The notes beneath the pieces are model-generated. The model worked only from the letters and a program-made list of their open reading frames with translations. It had not been told where the DNA came from and did not search any database. A program made the translations under genes and the position numbers. Positions 19,861-20,262 of a stretch of 20,262 nucleotides of DNA are shown piece after piece; position 1 is the first letter of the stretch; each line of letters starts with the position of its first letter. Source of the DNA: Neolentinus lepideus HHB14362 ss-1 (Eukaryota; Basidiomycota; Agaricomycetes; Gloeophyllales; Gloeophyllaceae); the NCBI GenBank assembly GCA_001632425.1, contig KV425698.1:9960-30221 (forward strand), written 5' to 3'.

Positions 19861-20262
19861 ATACACCCTATGTGTCTCCAGGCTCAGAAAACGCATTTTC
19901 AGCACTTTTGCGCTATTTGTCATGCTATGTGCGATAGCGCTAGGGCTCCCGGTCTGGTGGCACAAGCAATATTCGAGTTTTTATTGATTTTTCCAGCTAT
20001 TTCCTGCACTCCTCGACACTTCAATCTCATTCAGCAGGCACTCCACTGCATTATGTAAGCAAGTGCACCCATCTCGACAATAGCGGTGGTGCTGCAGTAT
20101 CCTTCCAACAAGTGGCATAGTGTGGCAGTGTGGTCTCTATCAAGCTCAAGTCATTCCGAGGCTGTGCATGCATTGCGGGCACCTGTGCAGCCTCCACCTG
20201 GAGCAATAGCGCTTTTTGATGCGATGCTGTGCGCTTTCCCACACTTCTTTTGGTATGCGGTG
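19861..20262. other. Unassigned stretch at window end
   Basis: No homology to the sequence after copy 1 was found. A near-palindrome 'cagaaaacgcattttcag' at 19885-19902 resembles those at 2412-2430 and 3855-3870. A plus-strand open frame (19684-20058) crosses from the repeat into this region, but I take it as chance. Confidence 0.4.

Noticed and set aside
19684..20058. 124-codon plus-strand frame resembling one at 2116-2406
   Set aside because: Similarity is confined to the shared repeat; past the repeat boundary the two frames are unrelated, so it is a shared repeat rather than a conserved gene.

Overview
The window looks like a repeat-rich stretch of a filamentous basidiomycete nuclear genome. 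Three things support this. Two genes on the minus strand are broken by many short GT-AG introns (43-63 nt). One of them encodes a seven-helix membrane protein of the DUF6534 type, a family expanded in mushroom-forming fungi. The rest of the window is mostly decayed transposon sequence. Nothing suggests a bacterial origin: there are no operons and no long single-exon genes.

Layout. 1-2291: old repeats, including copy 1 of a 1.4 kb repeat (890-2291). 2292-4254: more degenerate repeat sequence, including a second copy (about 2970-3245) of the family at 105-400. 4255-4336: a degenerate transposon end facing the next element. 4370-7016: a CACTA-type (CMC superfamily) non-autonomous DNA transposon with TIRs beginning CACTG, arrays of an 11-bp subterminal motif and a TGA/TGA target duplication. 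It carries a captured, broken fragment of a host SH3-domain gene. 7020-8519: intergenic sequence, no gene recognised. 8520-10581: a second, different TIR element of 2.06 kb with no transposase and with an internal tandem duplication near each end. 10582-11023: short intergenic.

Unique region. 11024-12246 (minus) is an intact nine-exon short-chain dehydrogenase/reductase of the acetoin/diacetyl reductase (2,3-butanediol dehydrogenase) type, 263 aa. 13710-15147 (minus) is a twelve-exon DUF6534 membrane protein, 284 aa. Both models were spliced by hand and both stay in frame to the stop. Between them (about 12826-13110, minus) is a coding-like segment that could not be identified. 15148-17827 holds no gene I can defend. 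17828-18460 is another CACTA copy, cut off exactly where copy 2 of the 1.4 kb repeat begins (18461-19860). 19861-20262 is unassigned.

The two intact genes show no sign of working together. They sit as an island between transposon-rich flanks, bracketed by a direct repeat about 16 kb apart. Many differences between the copies of that repeat are transitions at CpG, which suggests methylation-linked or RIP-like decay of repeats.
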